From: Solirubrobacter taibaiensis
Lineage (GTDB): Bacteria; Actinomycetota; Thermoleophilia; Solirubrobacterales; Solirubrobacteraceae
Length of the DNA: 64,000 nucleotides
Direction: 5' to 3'
NCBI GenBank assembly: GCA_027587225.1
Contig: JAPDDQ010000020.1
Span: 62,001-126,000 of the forward strand
In this document: positions 41,491 through 50,293 of the stretch, piece by piece
Layout: every line of letters begins with the position of its first letter
Numbering within the stretch: position 1 is the first letter of the stretch
The notes under the pieces: generated by a model
What the model was told of the DNA's origin: nothing
The model's input: the letters and a program-made list of their open reading frames with translations, nothing else
The model's database searches: none
Made by a program: the position numbers and the translations under genes

Positions 41491-42189
41491 ATGCCGCTGG
41501 TGCTCGGACCGGTCGCCACCGAACGCGTCTCCGACGTGATCGCCGAACGCCTGTCCGCGGCCATCCGCGACGGCACGCTCAAGCCCGGCGACCGCCTCCC
41601 GACGGAAGCCGAGTTGGCGCGTGAGTTCCAGGTCGGTCGCACCTCGGTGCGCGAGGGCCTGCAGAAGCTGCGCGCGCACGGGTTGATCGAGACGCGCAAG
41701 GGGCTCGGCGCGTTCGTCATCGACCCGCTCGCGGACTTCGCGCGCTGGACGGCCGGTGATCCCGCGACGATCGAGGAGCTGGCCGAGGCGCGCGTGGCGC
41801 TGGAGACGCTCGCGGCCGCGCTGGCCGCGCTGCGAGCCACCGACGAGGAGATCGCCGCGCTGAAGGAGCTGAATGCGGCGCATGAGGCCGCCGACAGCAC
41901 CGAAGCGCTGGTGGAGACCGATCACGCGCTCCACTGCGCCGTGATGGCCGCGGCCCGCAACCGCTTCGTCGCCGGCGCGTATGACGCGCTCGAGCTGGGC
42001 GACTTCCGGGCGAAGACGCTCGCGCTGCCGTGGGCGGCCGACCGGTCGGCCAAAGGCCATGCGGCGATCGTCGCCGCGATCGCCGCGCGCGACCCGGTTG
42101 CCGCCCGGGCCGCGATGGCGGACCACCTGTACGCGCTCTACACCGAGATCCGCGAAGGCAGCCCGCTCCTTCCCCGCGAAGCGGTCTAG
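41491..42189 (+). CDS. GntR-family (FadR subfamily, FCD domain) regulator
   Basis: A 232-residue regulator: winged helix at about 10-75 (around LPTEAELAREFQVGRTSVRE) and an all-helical FCD ligand domain (about 90-220) with the metal-site-type residues in ETDHALHCAVMAAARN and AKGHAAIVAAI. It is divergent from the ureide amidohydrolase and probably represses it. The end overlaps the pyk gene end by 4 nt. Confidence 0.92.
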   Translation: MPLVLGPVATERVSDVIAERLSAAIRDGTLKPGDRLPTEAELAREFQVGRTSVREGLQKLRAHGLIETRKGLGAFVIDPLADFARWTAGDPATIEELAEARVALETLAAALAALRATDEEIAALKELNAAHEAADSTEALVETDHALHCAVMAAARNRFVAGAYDALELGDFRAKTLALPWAADRSAKGHAAIVAAIAARDPVAARAAMADHLYALYTEIREGSPLLPREAV

Positions 42190-43586
42190 GGGATTTCCCG
42201 CACCATCACGAGGTTCGTGGCACCCGGCGTGCCCGTCTGCCGGCCGGACGTGAGCACGACGCGGGCCCCGGACGGCAGCCCGGCCCAGTCGCGGGCCTTC
42301 TCCAGCGCCGTGTCGATCATCTCGTCGACGTTCTCCGCCGTGTCCATGGTGGTCGGATAGACGCCCCACTCGAGCGTGAGCTGGTCCGCGATGCCTTCCT
42401 TGTGGGCGAGCGCGAGGATCGGGCGCTTCTTGCGGTACTTCGCGCAGATCCGCGCGCCGCCGCCGGTGGCGGTCGGGATCACGAGCGCGGCGGCATCCAC
42501 CTGCTCGGCGAGCTCCACCGCCGCCTGCATCACGGCGTGGCTGATCTGCGACTGCGGCGTCGGCTTGGCGCGGCCGAGGATCAGCGGCGATTCCTCGGCG
42601 GCCTGAGCGATCTCCGCCATCGCCTTCACGGACTCCAGCGGGTAGGCGCCGACGCTCGTCTCGGCCGACATCATCACCGCGCTCGTGCCGTCGATCACGG
42701 CGTTGGCGACATCCGTAGCCTCCGCGCGGGTGGGCTCCGGGGCCTGGATCATCGACTCGAGCATCTGCGTCGCCGTGATCACGAACTTGCCCGCCTGGGT
42801 GGCGCGCCGGATCGTGTCCTTCTGCATCAGCGGTACTCGGGCCACGCCGGCCTCGACTCCGTAGTCACCGCGGGCGACCATCAACCCGTCGGACGCGGTG
42901 ATGATCTCGTCCAGCGCCTCGTAGGCCTCGATCTTCTCCACCTTCGCGATCAGCCGCGCCGCGCTGCCCTGCGCGACCGCCATCTCGCGCAGCTGCTGCA
43001 TGTCCGCCGCCGAGCGCACGAACGAGAGCGCGATGAAGTCCGCGCCCAGCTCGATCGCGAGCGCGAGGTCCGCGATGTCCTTCTCGGTGATCGCGGGCAG
43101 CTCCGGCCGCGCGTAGGTCACATTGATGCCCTTGCGCGGAGAGAGCGGGCCGGGGGAGACCGCCCGGACGACCACGTCGTCGCCGTCGATCCGCTCGACC
43201 GCGAAGCGCGGGACGCCGTCCCCGATCACGACCTGTGAACGTTCGGTGACCAAGGCGGCGAACTTGTCGAATTCGACCTTGACGGTGCCGGGCTTCTCGG
43301 TGGCGCTGAAGGTGACTTGTTCACCGACCTCCACCGTCTGGGGTTCGACATCTCCCGAGAGCCGGAGCTTCGGACCCTGGAGGTCGAAGAGCAGGCCGAG
43401 GGGACGGCCGGCTCGGTGTGCGGCCTCGCGCACCGCAGCGGCTCGGCGCCGCAGGTCTTCGTGGGAGCCGTGAGAGCAGTTCAGCCGTGCGCAGTCGACA
43501 CCGGCTGCAACCAGCCGATCGAGCATGCCATCGGCATCGGTCGCGGGGCCGAGCGTCGCGACGATCTTCGTTCGCCTTTCCAACAT
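42186..43586 (-). CDS. pyk: pyruvate kinase
   Basis: A 466-residue glycolytic enzyme (PEP + ADP to pyruvate + ATP). Start MLERRTKIVATLGPATD. Substrate and metal motifs: ARLNCSHGSHED, IAKVEKIEAYEALDEI, VARGDYGVE and TATQMLESM. A C-terminal allosteric domain (about 345-466) is present. A long upstream open frame in the same phase is antisense to the sugar dehydrogenase and not part of the gene. Confidence 0.97.
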   Translation of the reverse strand: MLERRTKIVATLGPATDADGMLDRLVAAGVDCARLNCSHGSHEDLRRRAAAVREAAHRAGRPLGLLFDLQGPKLRLSGDVEPQTVEVGEQVTFSATEKPGTVKVEFDKFAALVTERSQVVIGDGVPRFAVERIDGDDVVVRAVSPGPLSPRKGINVTYARPELPAITEKDIADLALAIELGADFIALSFVRSAADMQQLREMAVAQGSAARLIAKVEKIEAYEALDEIITASDGLMVARGDYGVEAGVARVPLMQKDTIRRATQAGKFVITATQMLESMIQAPEPTRAEATDVANAVIDGTSAVMMSAETSVGAYPLESVKAMAEIAQAAEESPLILGRAKPTPQSQISHAVMQAAVELAEQVDAAALVIPTATGGGARICAKYRKKRPILALAHKEGIADQLTLEWGVYPTTMDTAENVDEMIDTALEKARDWAGLPSGARVVLTSGRQTGTPGATNLVMVREIP

Positions 43587-43630
43587 CGCCAGTGATTCTG
43601 TCGAACCGGCGTGCAAGTTCGTGCGTAGGT

Positions 43631-43659
43631 CCGGTTGGGGGGTCACGAAACACAACCGG
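43631..43659 (+). promoter_or_regulatory. inverted repeat touching the ribosome binding site
   Basis: CCGGTTG (43631-43637) and CAACCGG (43653-43659) are perfect 7-nt inverse copies, 15 nt apart. The right arm runs into the Shine-Dalgarno region GGAGGTGGGG of the sugar dehydrogenase gene (start 43668), so the hairpin could mask it. It could also be an operator. Confidence 0.35.
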
Positions 43660-43667
43660 AGGTGGGG

Positions 43668-45173
43668 ATGAAAACGGTGCGCAACACCGCCGTGCTGGCG
43701 GCCGCCGTCGTCGGCGGGTTGACGTTCGCGAGCGGGGCCGGGGCGCAGACGACGCCGACCGTCGTGGACACCAAGTTGGAGGTCAAGACGGTCGTGAGCG
43801 GGCTCACGCAGCCCGTGCAGATGGAGTTCATCGGCAAGGACGACTTCTTCGTGCTGGAGAAGCCGACCGGGCAGGTCAAGCGGGTCAAGAACGGCGTGGC
43901 CTCGGTCGTGCTGGACCTGACGGTCAACTCGAACTCCGAGCGCGGTCTGCTCGGCATCGCGCTCGACAAGTACTTCAAGTACAACGGCACGGTCTACCTG
44001 TACTGGAGCGAGACCACGCAGCCGGCGGACAACGCGGCCGGCGACGCCGTCCCGCTGCGCGGCAACCGGCTCGACCGCTTCCACTGGGACGGCACGGCGC
44101 TGGTCTACGAGAAGACGCTGCATCGCAACCGCGCGCTGCAGGACGACGCCACGAACCGCACGAACCCGGCGGTGCCGGTGTTCCGCGGCAATCACAACGG
44201 CGGCGTGGTGCGGGTGGACCCGAAGGACGGCTCGATCTACCTGCAGATCGGCGACACCGGCCGGCGCGGGCAGCTGCAGAACCTGATCGACGGGCCGTTC
44301 GTGTTCCCGCCCGGTGACGGCGAGATCGGCGACGACCAGTTCGGCGGGCCGGATCCGGACGCGAACCACCTCACGGGCGTGATCCTGCGCCTGAACCCGG
44401 ACGGCACCGCTCCGCGCGACAACCCGTTCTACCGGCTCGGGGCCGAGCGTGGAGGCTCGGTCGGCGCGTCGCTGAAGAAGGTCTACGCGTACGGCCTGCG
44501 CAACGGCTTCGGCATGGCGTTCGACCCGTTCAGCGGGGATCTGTGGGAGCAGGAGAACGGCGACGACTCCTTCAGCGAGATCAACCGTACGGAAGAGGGC
44601 TTCAACTCCGGCTGGGTCCAGGTCATGGGTCCGCTCTCGCGTGTCGCGCAGTTCAAGGCGATCGAGACCACGCGCACGCCCGTTCCGCCGGACCCGGCCG
44701 CGCCGGCCGGCTACTACGGGCTCCAGCAGACCCGCTGGGACCCGATCAACATCGCCGACACGCCGCACGAGGCGTACGACCGCCTCTTCAAGCTCCCGGG
44801 CTCGAAGTTCAGCGATCCGGAGATGACGTGGAAGTACGAGGTCGCCCCGGGCGGCATCGACTTCCTCTCCACCAAGGAGCTCGGCAAGGACTACAAGGGC
44901 GATCTGTTCGTCGGGTCCGCCCGTGGCTCGCTGCGGGGAGGGAACCTGTTCCGGTTGCCGATCTCGAACAACCGCAAGGAGGTCGACCCGGAGGATCGCC
45001 GCCTGAAGGACAAGGTCGCCGACAACGTGGCCAAGTACGAGATCACCGAGTCCGAGTCGCTGCTCTTCGGCGAGAACTTCGGCGTCACGCCGGACCTCAA
45101 GGAGAGCCCCGACGGGACGCTGTACGTCGTCTCCTCCACCCAGGGCAACGTCTACGAGATCAAGCGCAAGTAG
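43668..45173 (+). CDS. exported PQQ-type sugar dehydrogenase (GSDH-like beta-propeller)
   Basis: A 501-residue exported protein: a Sec signal with a probable cut after ASGAGA (near residue 26), then a six-bladed propeller of the glucose/sorbosone dehydrogenase family. Typical features are SGLTQPVQMEFIGKDDFFVL, SERGLLGIALD, NHNGGVVRVDPKDGSIYLQIGD-like blades and GLRNGFGMAFDP. Relatives need PQQ; no PQQ synthesis genes are seen here. The ATG has a strong GGAGGTGGGG upstream. A hairpin terminator follows. Confidence 0.85.
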   Translation: MKTVRNTAVLAAAVVGGLTFASGAGAQTTPTVVDTKLEVKTVVSGLTQPVQMEFIGKDDFFVLEKPTGQVKRVKNGVASVVLDLTVNSNSERGLLGIALDKYFKYNGTVYLYWSETTQPADNAAGDAVPLRGNRLDRFHWDGTALVYEKTLHRNRALQDDATNRTNPAVPVFRGNHNGGVVRVDPKDGSIYLQIGDTGRRGQLQNLIDGPFVFPPGDGEIGDDQFGGPDPDANHLTGVILRLNPDGTAPRDNPFYRLGAERGGSVGASLKKVYAYGLRNGFGMAFDPFSGDLWEQENGDDSFSEINRTEEGFNSGWVQVMGPLSRVAQFKAIETTRTPVPPDPAAPAGYYGLQQTRWDPINIADTPHEAYDRLFKLPGSKFSDPEMTWKYEVAPGGIDFLSTKELGKDYKGDLFVGSARGSLRGGNLFRLPISNNRKEVDPEDRRLKDKVADNVAKYEITESESLLFGENFGVTPDLKESPDGTLYVVSSTQGNVYEIKRK

Positions 45174-45180
45174 GCGTGGG

Positions 45181-45214
45181 CGCGCGGCCGGGGACGTCTG
45201 TCTCCGGCCGCGCG
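45181..45214 (+). terminator. hairpin terminator between the sugar dehydrogenase and ligA
   Basis: CGCGCGGCCGG (45181-45191) and CCGGCCGCGCG (45204-45214) form a perfect 11-bp stem with a 12-nt loop, followed by TAGGTTTC. Confidence 0.7.
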
Positions 45215-45227
45215 TAGGTTTCTGGGG

Positions 45228-47210
45228 GTGAAGGAACGGATCGACGAACTGGCGGCGCAGCTGATCGCGCTGCGTGAGGCGTACTACGAAGGCGCGCCGA
45301 AGGTGGCGGACGCGGAGTACGACGCGTTGGAGGACGAGCTGCGCGGGTTGCTCTCGGAGCATCCCGAGCTGGCTCCCGATCCGAATCCGTTGGAGCAGGT
45401 CGGCGCTCCCGGCGTGCTGCACGCGCCGGTCCGGCACTCGCGGCCGATGCTGTCGCTGGAGAAGGCGACCAAACCCGAGCAGGTCGAGGCGTTCTTCGCG
45501 CGCTTCCCGGGGCAGTCGGTGGTGGTCATGCCGAAGCTCGACGGGCTGTCCTTGGCGGTCGTGTATGAGAACGGGCGCCTGGCGCGGGCCGTGACGCGCG
45601 GGGACGGGACGACCGGCGACGACGTGACGATGCTCGTGCGGGCGCTGGTCGACGGGGTCCCGGCTGCGGTGTCGTCTTCGGGGCGCGTGGAGGTGCGCGG
45701 CGAGGCCGTGATGCTGCGCTCCACGTTCGCCGCCTACAACGAGGCGCACGCCGACAAGCCGTTGATCAACCCGCGCAACGCCGCGGCGGGCACGATCCGC
45801 GCGAAGGATCCGGCGACGGTGTCCGAGCGGCGCCTGCACTTCTTCGCCTTCGATCTGGATGCGTCGGAGGGCGCGGCCGCCGACCTCGAGGAGGGCCTGC
45901 GCGCGCTGGGCTTCGATCCGGCGGGGATGCGGCACTGCGACGACGCGGCCGCGGCCCAAGCGGTGATCAGCGCGATCGAGGCTGATCGCGGTGAGCTGGA
46001 CTACGACCTCGACGGCGCTGTGCTGCGGCTGGCCGACCGGGACGCGTTCGCGGCCGCCGGGACGCGGTCGTCCTCACCGCGCGGCGCCTTGGCCTTCAAG
46101 TTCGCGGCCGAGGAGAAGACGACGGTGTTGAGCGACGTCGTGTGGGACGTCGGCAAGACCGGGAAGATCGCCCCGGTCGCGTGGTTGGAGCCCGTGTTCG
46201 TCGGCGGGACGACGGTGACGAGAGCGACGTTGGCCAACCAGGAGGTCATCCGGGCGCGCGGGATCAAGATCGGCGACACCGTGCTCGTCCGGCGCGCCGG
46301 CGACGTCATCCCGTTCGTCGCGGGTGTGTTGGACGCGTCCAAGCGCACGGGGGAGGAGCAGGACATCGTCCCGCCCTCCGAGTGCCCCTCGTGCGGGGAG
46401 CCGCTGACGGAGCGGGGCGAGTCCCGCGAGCTGTTCTGCACCAATCTGAGCTGCCCCGCACAGACCGTACGGCGCCTGATCCACTGGGCCTCCCGCGCCG
46501 CCGCCGACATCGAGGCCGTCGGGCCGGTCTGGATCGAGCGCCTCGCCGCCTCGGGCGACCTGGAGAACCCCTCGGACTTCTACGCGTTGACCCGCGAGCG
46601 GCTGCTCGAGTTCGACCGCATCGGCGAGGTCAGCGCGGACCGCATGATCGAGTCGATCGACGCCTCGCGGAATGTCGGGCTGCGGCGCGCGTTGATCGGG
46701 CTCGCGATCCCGATGGCCTCGGAGGGCACGGCCGCGCGTCTGTGTCGCGCAGGGTTCGGCTCGCTGGAGGAAGTCGCGGACGCGGGGCTGGAGAAGCTCG
46801 TCGCCGTCGACGACATCGGCCCGAAGGTCGCCGAGTCCCTCACGGCGCACCTCACGCGCGTGCGCCCCGAGATCGAGCGGCTGCGAGAGCTTGGCGTGTC
46901 CCTGGACGTGCGCGAAGAGGACCTCCCGCCGGAGGTCGTGTCGGGTGCGCCGCTGGAAGGCAAGACGGTCGTGATCACGGGCTCGATCGCCGACCCCCGC
47001 AGCGGCGAGAAGGTCCCACGCCCCGCGTTCCAGCGCCTGTGCGAACGAGCGGGCGCGACCACCGCCTCCTCCGTCTCCGCCAGCACCGACATGCTCATCA
47101 CCGGCGCGGACGTCGGCGCCTCCAAGATCGCCAAGGCCGAGAAGCTCGAAGTCGAAGTCGTCGACCAATCTGTGATCTGGGAACAGCTGATCGCTGCGGG
47201 CGTGGCCTGA
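45228..47210 (+). CDS. ligA: NAD-dependent DNA ligase
   Basis: A 660-residue ligase that seals nicks in replication and repair. The adenylation lysine is K103 in MPKLDGLSLA. The NAD-binding Ia helices (about 1-60), the OB fold, a four-cysteine zinc finger (CPSCGEPL ... FCTNLSC), the helix-hairpin-helix region and a C-terminal BRCT domain (about 585-660) are all present. GTG start, the first good start before ERIDELAAQLIALREAYY. Confidence 0.97.
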   Translation: MKERIDELAAQLIALREAYYEGAPKVADAEYDALEDELRGLLSEHPELAPDPNPLEQVGAPGVLHAPVRHSRPMLSLEKATKPEQVEAFFARFPGQSVVVMPKLDGLSLAVVYENGRLARAVTRGDGTTGDDVTMLVRALVDGVPAAVSSSGRVEVRGEAVMLRSTFAAYNEAHADKPLINPRNAAAGTIRAKDPATVSERRLHFFAFDLDASEGAAADLEEGLRALGFDPAGMRHCDDAAAAQAVISAIEADRGELDYDLDGAVLRLADRDAFAAAGTRSSSPRGALAFKFAAEEKTTVLSDVVWDVGKTGKIAPVAWLEPVFVGGTTVTRATLANQEVIRARGIKIGDTVLVRRAGDVIPFVAGVLDASKRTGEEQDIVPPSECPSCGEPLTERGESRELFCTNLSCPAQTVRRLIHWASRAAADIEAVGPVWIERLAASGDLENPSDFYALTRERLLEFDRIGEVSADRMIESIDASRNVGLRRALIGLAIPMASEGTAARLCRAGFGSLEEVADAGLEKLVAVDDIGPKVAESLTAHLTRVRPEIERLRELGVSLDVREEDLPPEVVSGAPLEGKTVVITGSIADPRSGEKVPRPAFQRLCERAGATTASSVSASTDMLITGADVGASKIAKAEKLEVEVVDQSVIWEQLIAAGVA

Positions 47211-47319
47211 TTGGATCGAATCGGGCCACAAACAACAGGGGTAACCACCGTCTGATCGGGCATGCTTGCTTCGAGGCCGCGTGCAGGGGTGCAGCGGCCC
47301 CGACAGATGGGAGGCAGGA
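47211..47319 (+). ncRNA. structured 5' leader of the Ser-rich secreted protein (tentative)
   Basis: A 109-nt leader. CTGATCGGGC (around 47252-47261) is roughly complementary to GCCCCGACAG (around 47298-47307), and the inner part has GCATGC/GTGCAG-like pairing, so the RNA could fold into a long interrupted stem just before the GGAGG ribosome site. I cannot match it to a known riboswitch class. It could be chance folding. Confidence 0.25.
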
Positions 47320-49305
47320 TTGAAGGTCCTTCTACGCGGTCCAACCCGCGCGGAGCTCGAAGAGCACACGCGTGAGTTGCGACTGCAGCGCTGGCGCCGC
47401 CGCCCCGTGGCGGCGCTGGTCACGGCGGCATTGGCCGCCGGATGCGTCATGCCGGTGGCCGCGGTCGCCGAGCCTGGCGGCTGGGACGGAGGGGTGGGCT
47501 CGAGCTCGCCCTCGTCCCAGGAGTCGAGCTCGTCGTCCTCGTCGAGCTCGGGCGGCGGTAGCTCGATCGGGTCGAGTTCGCCGTCCTCGCAGGAGTCGAG
47601 CTCGTCGTCCTCGTCGAGCAGCTCGTCGGATTCGTCCGACAGCGGCTCGGTGTCGTCGCCGAGCGAGGCCGCGGACGCGGCCGGCCCGTCGTCTTCGGCG
47701 GCGGACAGTTCGTCGGATTCGTCCGACAGCGACTCCGATGGCGGCTGGGACGGCTCGGTGGGTTCGAGCTCGCCCTCGTCGCAGGAGTCCAACGACGGTG
47801 GGTCGATCTCGTCGCCGACCGAGGCGGCCGACGCGGCGCCCGGGCCGTCGGCGAGCGACACCGACTCCGATGACGACAGTGGCTGGGACGGAACCGTTGG
47901 GTCCAGCTCGCCGTCGTCGCAGGAGTCCACCTCGTCGAGCGAGTCCAACGATGGCGGGGCAATCTCGTCGCCGACCGAAGCCGCGGACGCGGCTCCGGCC
48001 GGCACTGTCGGGTCCAGTTCGCCGTCGTCGCAGGAGTCCACCTCGACGGCGAGCGACGACGCCTCGCAGCCCGCGGTGACGGCCATGGGCGACGTCGCGG
48101 CCCCGGGCGACACCACCACCACGACCACGACGGCTCCGGCCGCCGAGGCCGAGGACGACGGTTGGGACGGCGAGGTCGGGCTGAGCTCGCCGTCCTCGCA
48201 GGAGTCGAAGGCGCCCGCCGCGACGGCGCCCGAAGAGGACACGTCGACGCCGGTGACGACGCCGATGGGCGACGTCGCCGCGCCGCCGAGTCACGCCGGC
48301 CCGGTGGGCGAAGCGGCCGAAGACACCACCACCACCACGGCGGCGCCGGAGACACAGCCGGCCGCCGACTACGAGGCCCCGGCGACCACGCCGATGGGCG
48401 ACATCGGCGGTCCGTACACGGCGCCGGCGGAGGACGAGGGCACGCCGATCGGGCCGAGCTCGCCGTCCTCGCAGGAGCGCAACGAAGCGCCGGACACGAT
48501 GGCGCCGAGCAACGCTCCCACGCAGAGCACCAGCAACAACCGCCCCGGCGCCTCCGAGGAGGACGCTGACGACGAGCCCGCCTACGAGGGCCCGGCGTAC
48601 ACGCCGATGGGCGACGTGGGCATGCCGGGGCCTGAGGCCTCCTATGCCCCGGAGCTCACGGAGCAGGGCACGGTCGAGACCACCGTGGACGGGCCCGAGG
48701 TCATGTCGGAGCGTGAGTTGGGCCTCGACAACCCGGCGTACACGCCGAACGACTCCACCACGGATCTGCCGGTCCCCGGGACGGCCAACACGACGCCGGC
48801 GCAGCCGTCCACCGACGGCTTCGGGGTGAGTGCCACGGCTGCGTTCGGGCTCGGCGGGACCGTCGGGTTCGCTCGGGACGAGGACCACACCGCGATCACG
48901 GTCGGCATCGCCGAGGGCTACGGGCTCTTCGGCTCCGCCGGTCAGGAAGACGCGCCGGAGACGCCGCTCAGCGCGCAGAGCGCGGTGATGGGCGCGATCG
49001 GGCCGTTCAGCCTGTCCGGGGAGGTGGGCACGGACTCCGGGATCACCGGGACGTTCGAGGCCCCGATCGAGATGAACCCGGGGGTCGCGCAGACCCAGCA
49101 GTACTCGTTCAATCTCAACCACGAAACGGGACTCACGACCGAGTCCACAGAGGGCATGGCCTTCGGCGCGCAGGAGGGCGTCGCGATGACCCACTCGGTC
49201 ACCGTCTCCATACCCAACGACACGATCGAGACGGTCGGGAGCTGGTTCGGGTTATCCGAGGCGCCTGACCCCCGCAACGGCCGCATCACCGGCGGCGGCT
49301 TCTAA
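47320..49305 (+). CDS. secreted, highly repetitive Ser/Thr/Asp-rich protein of unknown function
   Basis: A 661-residue exported protein. TTG start with GGAGG 5 nt upstream. The signal has a basic n-region (RLQRWRRRP), an Ala-rich core and a cut after AVA (residue 50). Residues ~51-490 are low-complexity with recurring modules: seven copies of SSPSSQE(S/R), four WDG(x)VG lead-ins, three SSP(S/T)EAADAA and four (A/P)MGD(V/I) units, plus Ser and Thr runs. Residues ~500-661 form a compact Gly/Thr-rich, probably beta-sheet domain (FGVSATAAFGLGGTVGF). I see no cysteine after the signal and no cell-wall anchor. No family is recognised. Confidence 0.85.
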   Translation: MKVLLRGPTRAELEEHTRELRLQRWRRRPVAALVTAALAAGCVMPVAAVAEPGGWDGGVGSSSPSSQESSSSSSSSSGGGSSIGSSSPSSQESSSSSSSSSSSDSSDSGSVSSPSEAADAAGPSSSAADSSSDSSDSDSDGGWDGSVGSSSPSSQESNDGGSISSPTEAADAAPGPSASDTDSDDDSGWDGTVGSSSPSSQESTSSSESNDGGAISSPTEAADAAPAGTVGSSSPSSQESTSTASDDASQPAVTAMGDVAAPGDTTTTTTTAPAAEAEDDGWDGEVGLSSPSSQESKAPAATAPEEDTSTPVTTPMGDVAAPPSHAGPVGEAAEDTTTTTAAPETQPAADYEAPATTPMGDIGGPYTAPAEDEGTPIGPSSPSSQERNEAPDTMAPSNAPTQSTSNNRPGASEEDADDEPAYEGPAYTPMGDVGMPGPEASYAPELTEQGTVETTVDGPEVMSERELGLDNPAYTPNDSTTDLPVPGTANTTPAQPSTDGFGVSATAAFGLGGTVGFARDEDHTAITVGIAEGYGLFGSAGQEDAPETPLSAQSAVMGAIGPFSLSGEVGTDSGITGTFEAPIEMNPGVAQTQQYSFNLNHETGLTTESTEGMAFGAQEGVAMTHSVTVSIPNDTIETVGSWFGLSEAPDPRNGRITGGGF

Positions 49306-49833
49306 CGAGCCATCGGTCTCGGGGGCGCCTTGCGAGAGGCGCCCCCGCGCCGCCGTCACGAAGCCGGCAGCGTCATCGACGAAGAGCCGCACGACGCGCG
49401 CTCCGTCGACCGGCTCGCGCAGCACCACCTCGACTTTGGTGCGATTGAGGATCGGCACGGACAACACGCCATCCTCGTCGTCCCTCCCGCCGCGCCGCGC
49501 CCGTACGGCCTCGATGTTGGACCACGGCACCAGCAGGTCCACGACCCACCGATCCCGCACACGCAGGCCGTCCGGCCCGACCAGGTGCGGGTGGATCAGC
49601 ACCCCGGCGAGCAGCCCGATCATCCACAGCAGCCCCCAGAGCGAGAGGATGTCGACGATCAGCCGGATCGTCTCCCAGGGCAGCAGGAGGTGGAGCACGA
49701 CGAGCTCCAAGGCGGACACGAAGATGAACACGCCGATCAGCGGCGCCTGCTCCTTCGCGTAGCCGAACTCCAGCACGCCCGGCCCGCGCCCCGGCACCCG
49801 CCGCAGCACCCACAGGAGCAGGCTCTTCCACAT
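49252..49833 (-). CDS. membrane protein with two helices and a cytoplasmic domain
   Basis: A 193-residue protein with hydrophobic segments at about 34-54 (LIGVFIFVSALELVVLHLLL) and 61-82 (IVDILSLWGLLWMIGLLAGV). A soluble domain (VGPDGLRVRDRWVVDLLVPW and SVPILNRTKVEVVLREPVDG) follows, resembling a PH-like small beta domain. It lies 14 nt after marR on the same strand, so it is probably MarR-controlled. The end overlaps the Ser-rich gene by 54 nt. Confidence 0.72.
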   Translation of the reverse strand: MWKSLLLWVLRRVPGRGPGVLEFGYAKEQAPLIGVFIFVSALELVVLHLLLPWETIRLIVDILSLWGLLWMIGLLAGVLIHPHLVGPDGLRVRDRWVVDLLVPWSNIEAVRARRGGRDDEDGVLSVPILNRTKVEVVLREPVDGARVVRLFVDDAAGFVTAARGRLSQGAPETDGSLEAAAGDAAVAGVRRLG

Positions 49834-49847
49834 CGCCAGCTCGTATC

Positions 49848-50249
49848 TCAGGAATCGGATAGCGCCTCCTTCAGTCGCGACAGCACGTGATCGAGCCCGG
49901 CGGAGAACGCCGCGGGGTCCGGCATCTCCCCGAACAGCCGCTCGGCGAGCGCTTCGTAGTCGCGCGCCATCACCGTCATCACCGCGGCGCCGTGATCGGT
50001 CAACGAGACGAGCGTCGCCCGCCGGTCGGTGGGATGCGCGCCGCGCGAGACGAACCCGTCCGCGACCAGCGCGTCCACAAGTCCCGTCACGTTGCGCGGC
50101 GTCACGCGGAGCGCGTCGGCCAGGGCACGTTGCGTCATCGGCCCGTGGTGGTGCACCAGCCACGTCAGCTGGACCCGCGGGAGTGTGAGGCCGACGGCGG
50201 CCACGCCTCGCGCGGCGTCGTCCTGGAGCAACAACGCCAGCTCCAACAC
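49848..50249 (-). CDS. MarR-family transcriptional regulator
   Basis: A 133-residue regulator. The winged helix is visible: GPMTQRALADALRVTPRNVT, then DALVADGFVSRGAHPTDRRATLVSLTDHG. MarR proteins usually bind aromatic or oxidising ligands and repress their own operon. GTG start. Inverted repeats are present just upstream (50255-50293). Confidence 0.9.
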   Translation of the reverse strand: MLELALLLQDDAARGVAAVGLTLPRVQLTWLVHHHGPMTQRALADALRVTPRNVTGLVDALVADGFVSRGAHPTDRRATLVSLTDHGAAVMTVMARDYEALAERLFGEMPDPAAFSAGLDHVLSRLKEALSDS

Positions 50250-50254
50250 GCGAT

Positions 50255-50293
50255 CAAGTGATGTAGTTACTTCACGATGTATGAGCTACATCA
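50255..50293 (-). promoter_or_regulatory. candidate MarR operator region
   Basis: Perfect inverse copies TGATGTAG (50259-50266) and CTACATCA (50286-50293) flank a 19-nt centre. Inside the left part TCAAGT-n9-ACTTCA (50255-50275) is a further near-perfect palindrome. This AT-richer patch lies just upstream of the marR start and touches the end of the uricase gene. Confidence 0.5.

Noticed and set aside
42186..45959. very long minus-strand frame upstream of pyk
   Set aside because: Only the last 466 codons are pyruvate kinase. The upstream part is antisense to the sugar dehydrogenase and ligA and has no domain-like sequence.
47211..47319. ydaO (c-di-AMP) riboswitch
   Set aside because: The GGGGTAACC stretch recalled that class, but the other conserved parts are not recognisable, so only a generic leader is reported.
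46074..49194. long minus-strand frames opposite ligA and the Ser-rich gene
   Set aside because: They mirror the Ser-repeat codons as Arg/Leu/Glu repeats. The plus strand has a start with a ribosome site and a signal peptide.
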